Below are positions 61,630 to 64,000 of a stretch of 64,000 bases of DNA, piece after piece (the stretch's first letter is position 1; every line of letters begins with the position of its first letter). Origin of the DNA: Muricea muricata (taxonomy: Eukaryota; Cnidaria; Anthozoa; Malacalcyonacea; Plexauridae); assembly GCA_963855995.1 (NCBI GenBank), contig OY979717.1, positions 13,845,960 to 13,909,959 of the forward strand. Reading direction: 5' to 3'. The translations under genes and the position numbers were made by a program. The notes under the pieces are model-generated. The model did no database searches. It saw only the letters and a list, made by a program, of their open reading frames with translations, and had not been told where the DNA came from.

Positions 61630-64000
61630 TACATGGTTGTCGTGCGGGAGTTGGAATGTTGAAAAGACGAAGAAAGGGATACTGACAATCTAAGAGATTC
61701 AGGCAAGCTGTTCCAAAGAGACGCCCCACTGCAACTGAATGAGCGCTTTAGATAGTCAGTATTAGGCTTAGGAATAAACAACTTGTTATTTGAGTTCTTT
61801 AGAGCATAATAAGAACTTCTGGATGAAAAACGCTCTTCTAGGAACTGGGGGGATAGGCTATTTAGAGTTTTAAACAAAAGGATGCAGTCTTTTTGTTTTT
61901 GACGGTTAACTGACAATGAGTGACACTGCAATTTGTCTAAAAGATGGCTGGATGAAATACCGTGTGTAGAACATGTTATAACTCGAGCTGCTCTGTTTTG
62001 AAGTTTCTGAAGTCCATCACTTAGAGTAGCTCCGAGCCCGTCCCATACTGGGGCACAATAGCAGGAATAAGATTCTATATAAAACCTTTATAAGCTTTAA
62101 TTGCGGTTTCTTAGTCAATCAACCGACGTACACGTTTAAGGGCCTCAATACCAGCAGAGATCTTTTTGGTAATGACCTCAACATGCATGTTGGTTTTTCC
62201 ACATAAGGTATTCATCCAGAGTCAGCCCCAGAGTTTTGGTAGAATTAAGTTGTCTCACTGTCCCTTTGTCAACAGTTTACACGTAGCTCATCATTGTTAA
62301 ACGTTGCTAAACGCTGACGTGAACCGATGACCATGAACTCAGTTTTAGCAATATTCAAACTTAGCTTATTAGCTATTAACCATCTATTTAAATTAATGAG
62401 ACTAGAATTCATAAGATTTTAAAGCTCGAAAAGATTTTTACCACTGAAATTTATGTTTGTGTCGTCAGCAAACATTCTTGGGAAGCCCTCATTCAGGCAG
62501 TAAGGAAGATCATTAATATAGACCAAGAACAAGAGAAGCTTGATTATAGAACCTTGAGGAGACCCTCTTGATGTAGTACAGGTATACATGAGAACTAACC
62601 GCTGCGAAAACACTTTTGCCTTTAAATAGGATCGGAACCAAGATAGTGCCGTGTCATCAACACCACATGCTTTCAACTTAGAAAGTTGAATATCGTAGCC
62701 AATAGTGTCAATTGTCAAAGACCTTCTTCAAGTCAATAAAGACCCACACCATTTAAAAAACCTTTATCAATATTGACATACCAATTATTAGTTGAGTTCA
62801 GTAAAGAAGTTAGAGTGCTGCATGTATATCTATTTTAAAGATAGGTAGAACTCTGGCCATCTTCCAATCATCTGGGTAAATTCCCAGCGAACGATTGAAA
62901 ATGGCTGCCAATGATGGAGACAGGATCTCGGAAGCTATTTTCAAGACCTTACTAATAATATTATTAGGACCAGTGGCTTTATTAGGATTAATTGATTTAA
63001 GAGTTTCCATTACAGACTCAAGGCTTATATCAGCAAAGGAGAAGGCGCTATTGACGGGACTAATGTAAGAGATGGGATTAATATCAGAAAGAGGAATCTT
63101 ACTAGCGAGATTACCCCCTTTCTCTTTCACGTGACCTATGAATTAGATGAGAATTAATCCACGGAGATTTTTTGCATCTGAGTTAAGGATTCCTCATTAT
63201 TAGATTTTTTAAATTGCCTCTTAGCTACTGGAAAATTTGTATTAGATACGTGATAATTAGATTTACGAACTAAATAGATTAGAGAATGATCACTGATACC
63301 CAAAGAATATGTTCCAGGCACTCTTACTCTATCAGGATAATTTGTAAACAGAGATCGATGAGTATTTTTAGGGGTATTAGTAGTTCTAGTAGGTTGTGAA
63401 ATAATCTGAGAAAGGCTGTAGATAGTGGAAATGTTGAGGAGTTCCATCCTAATATTTTCGGGACTCTCTGATAACAAATCGCATTAATATCCCCTAATAG
63501 ATAAAATTCAGAGTTTTCGCCATCTATCATATCAATCACATCTTGGAAAGCAGAAAAGATGGACATTGGAGAATTGGGAGGTCTATACCAGGTCACAACC
63601 AAAAACGGCCTTGAATGAGGTTTATAAATTTCAATAGAAAGGAGTTCAAAGTTATCTCTAGAAAAATCTTCTCGAAGTATGAAATTTAAATTGGTTTTGA
63701 TAAAGATACAGACACCATCGCCATGACGACCATTATGAGGACGGTCTCTACTAACAACATCATAGGCTGATATATGAATCTTATTAGAACCGATTAAAGA
63801 GTCTAACGTGGTCTCATTAACAGAGCAAGAATACCAATTTTCTGAGTACTAAGAAAATTTCTAAGTTAGTCAATGTGAGCAAGTAAACTATTTACATTTA
63901 GACAAGCAGTAGCAAGACCACGCCTATTTAGGATACGTTGAAGAGAATTAGTTTCTGTTTGATTTATAGAACTTAGATTTGCCGACTCCCAAGTGGCAAT
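61630..64000 (-). mobile_element. Broken non-LTR retrotransposon (LINE), running past the window end
   Basis: Minus-strand frames in 5'-to-3' order. An AP-type endonuclease is at 64000-63154, with GDGVCIF-like, VVTWYRPPNSPMS, YLLGDIN and LGISDHSLIY. The RT N-terminal region is at 63130-62810, with INPNKATGPNNI and SLAAIFNRSL. The RT core is at 62718-62419, with FRSYLKAKV, GSPQGSI and FADDTNI. A C-terminal region is at 61931-61629, with SGASLWNSLPESLR. The parts lie in different frames separated by stops, so the element is dead. The endonuclease-RT order and the short tandem tail suggest a CR1/L2/Jockey-type LINE. The exact clade cannot be decided by eye. Its 5' end lies beyond 64000. Confidence 0.85.

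Overview
This is an animal nuclear genomic window: AT-rich, with multi-exon genes whose small phase-consistent exons are bounded by GT/AG, long introns, dense fold-back repeats, and Penelope-like, Ty3-type, hAT and LINE elements. The mix of element families, and a relic of a protein family I know mainly from sea anemone and coral genomes, suggests a cnidarian, most likely an anthozoan. That placement is inference. No rRNA, tRNA, CRISPR or bacterial-type operon was seen.

Four genes could be rebuilt exon by exon. (1) A PhyH-family Fe(II)/2-oxoglutarate dioxygenase (+, 574-9299, ten exons, N-terminus outside the window). (2) A complete MFSD14/HIAT1-type major facilitator transporter (+, 17906-25855, twelve exons, 508 aa). 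(3) A complete mitochondrial-type methionine-R-sulfoxide reductase B (-, 27485-36053, five exons, 209 aa). (4) A complete 196-aa HD-domain oxygenase of the PhnZ type (+, 37987-49148, four exons) that keeps every diiron ligand of bacterial PhnZ. A fifth, weakly supported small membrane-protein gene may lie on the minus strand at 13042-14403. MFSD14 and MSRB converge. MSRB and the PhnZ-like gene diverge from about 1.9 kb.

The rest is mostly mobile DNA. 2.0-7.6 kb: fold-back elements in the dioxygenase introns. 10.2-12.4 kb: a decayed hAT element. 15.0-17.4 kb: a (CTGG)n array, hairpins and a transposon-associated pseudogene. 22.6-23.8 kb: MITEs in MFSD14 intron 7. 28.8-35.6 kb: three long hairpins and an internally deleted Ty3 element in MSRB introns. 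37.2-37.7 kb: a small palindromic Penelope relic. 39.5-48.0 kb: PhnZ-like intron 2, holding a head-to-head Penelope palindrome, one arm of which is split by a young Ty3 element with identical LTRs, between TA microsatellites. 49-61.5 kb: no recognisable gene, several tandem and dispersed repeats. 61.6-64.0 kb: a broken LINE running off the window.

The most interesting reading is biochemical. Bacteria degrade 2-aminoethylphosphonate oxidatively with PhnY (PhyH fold) followed by PhnZ (HD fold). This window has one gene of each fold, on the same strand, about 29 kb apart. Cnidarians are rich in phosphonolipids, so an animal oxidative phosphonate-catabolism pair is a testable hypothesis. The PhnZ-like assignment is strong; the PhnY-like role of the PhyH gene is speculative.
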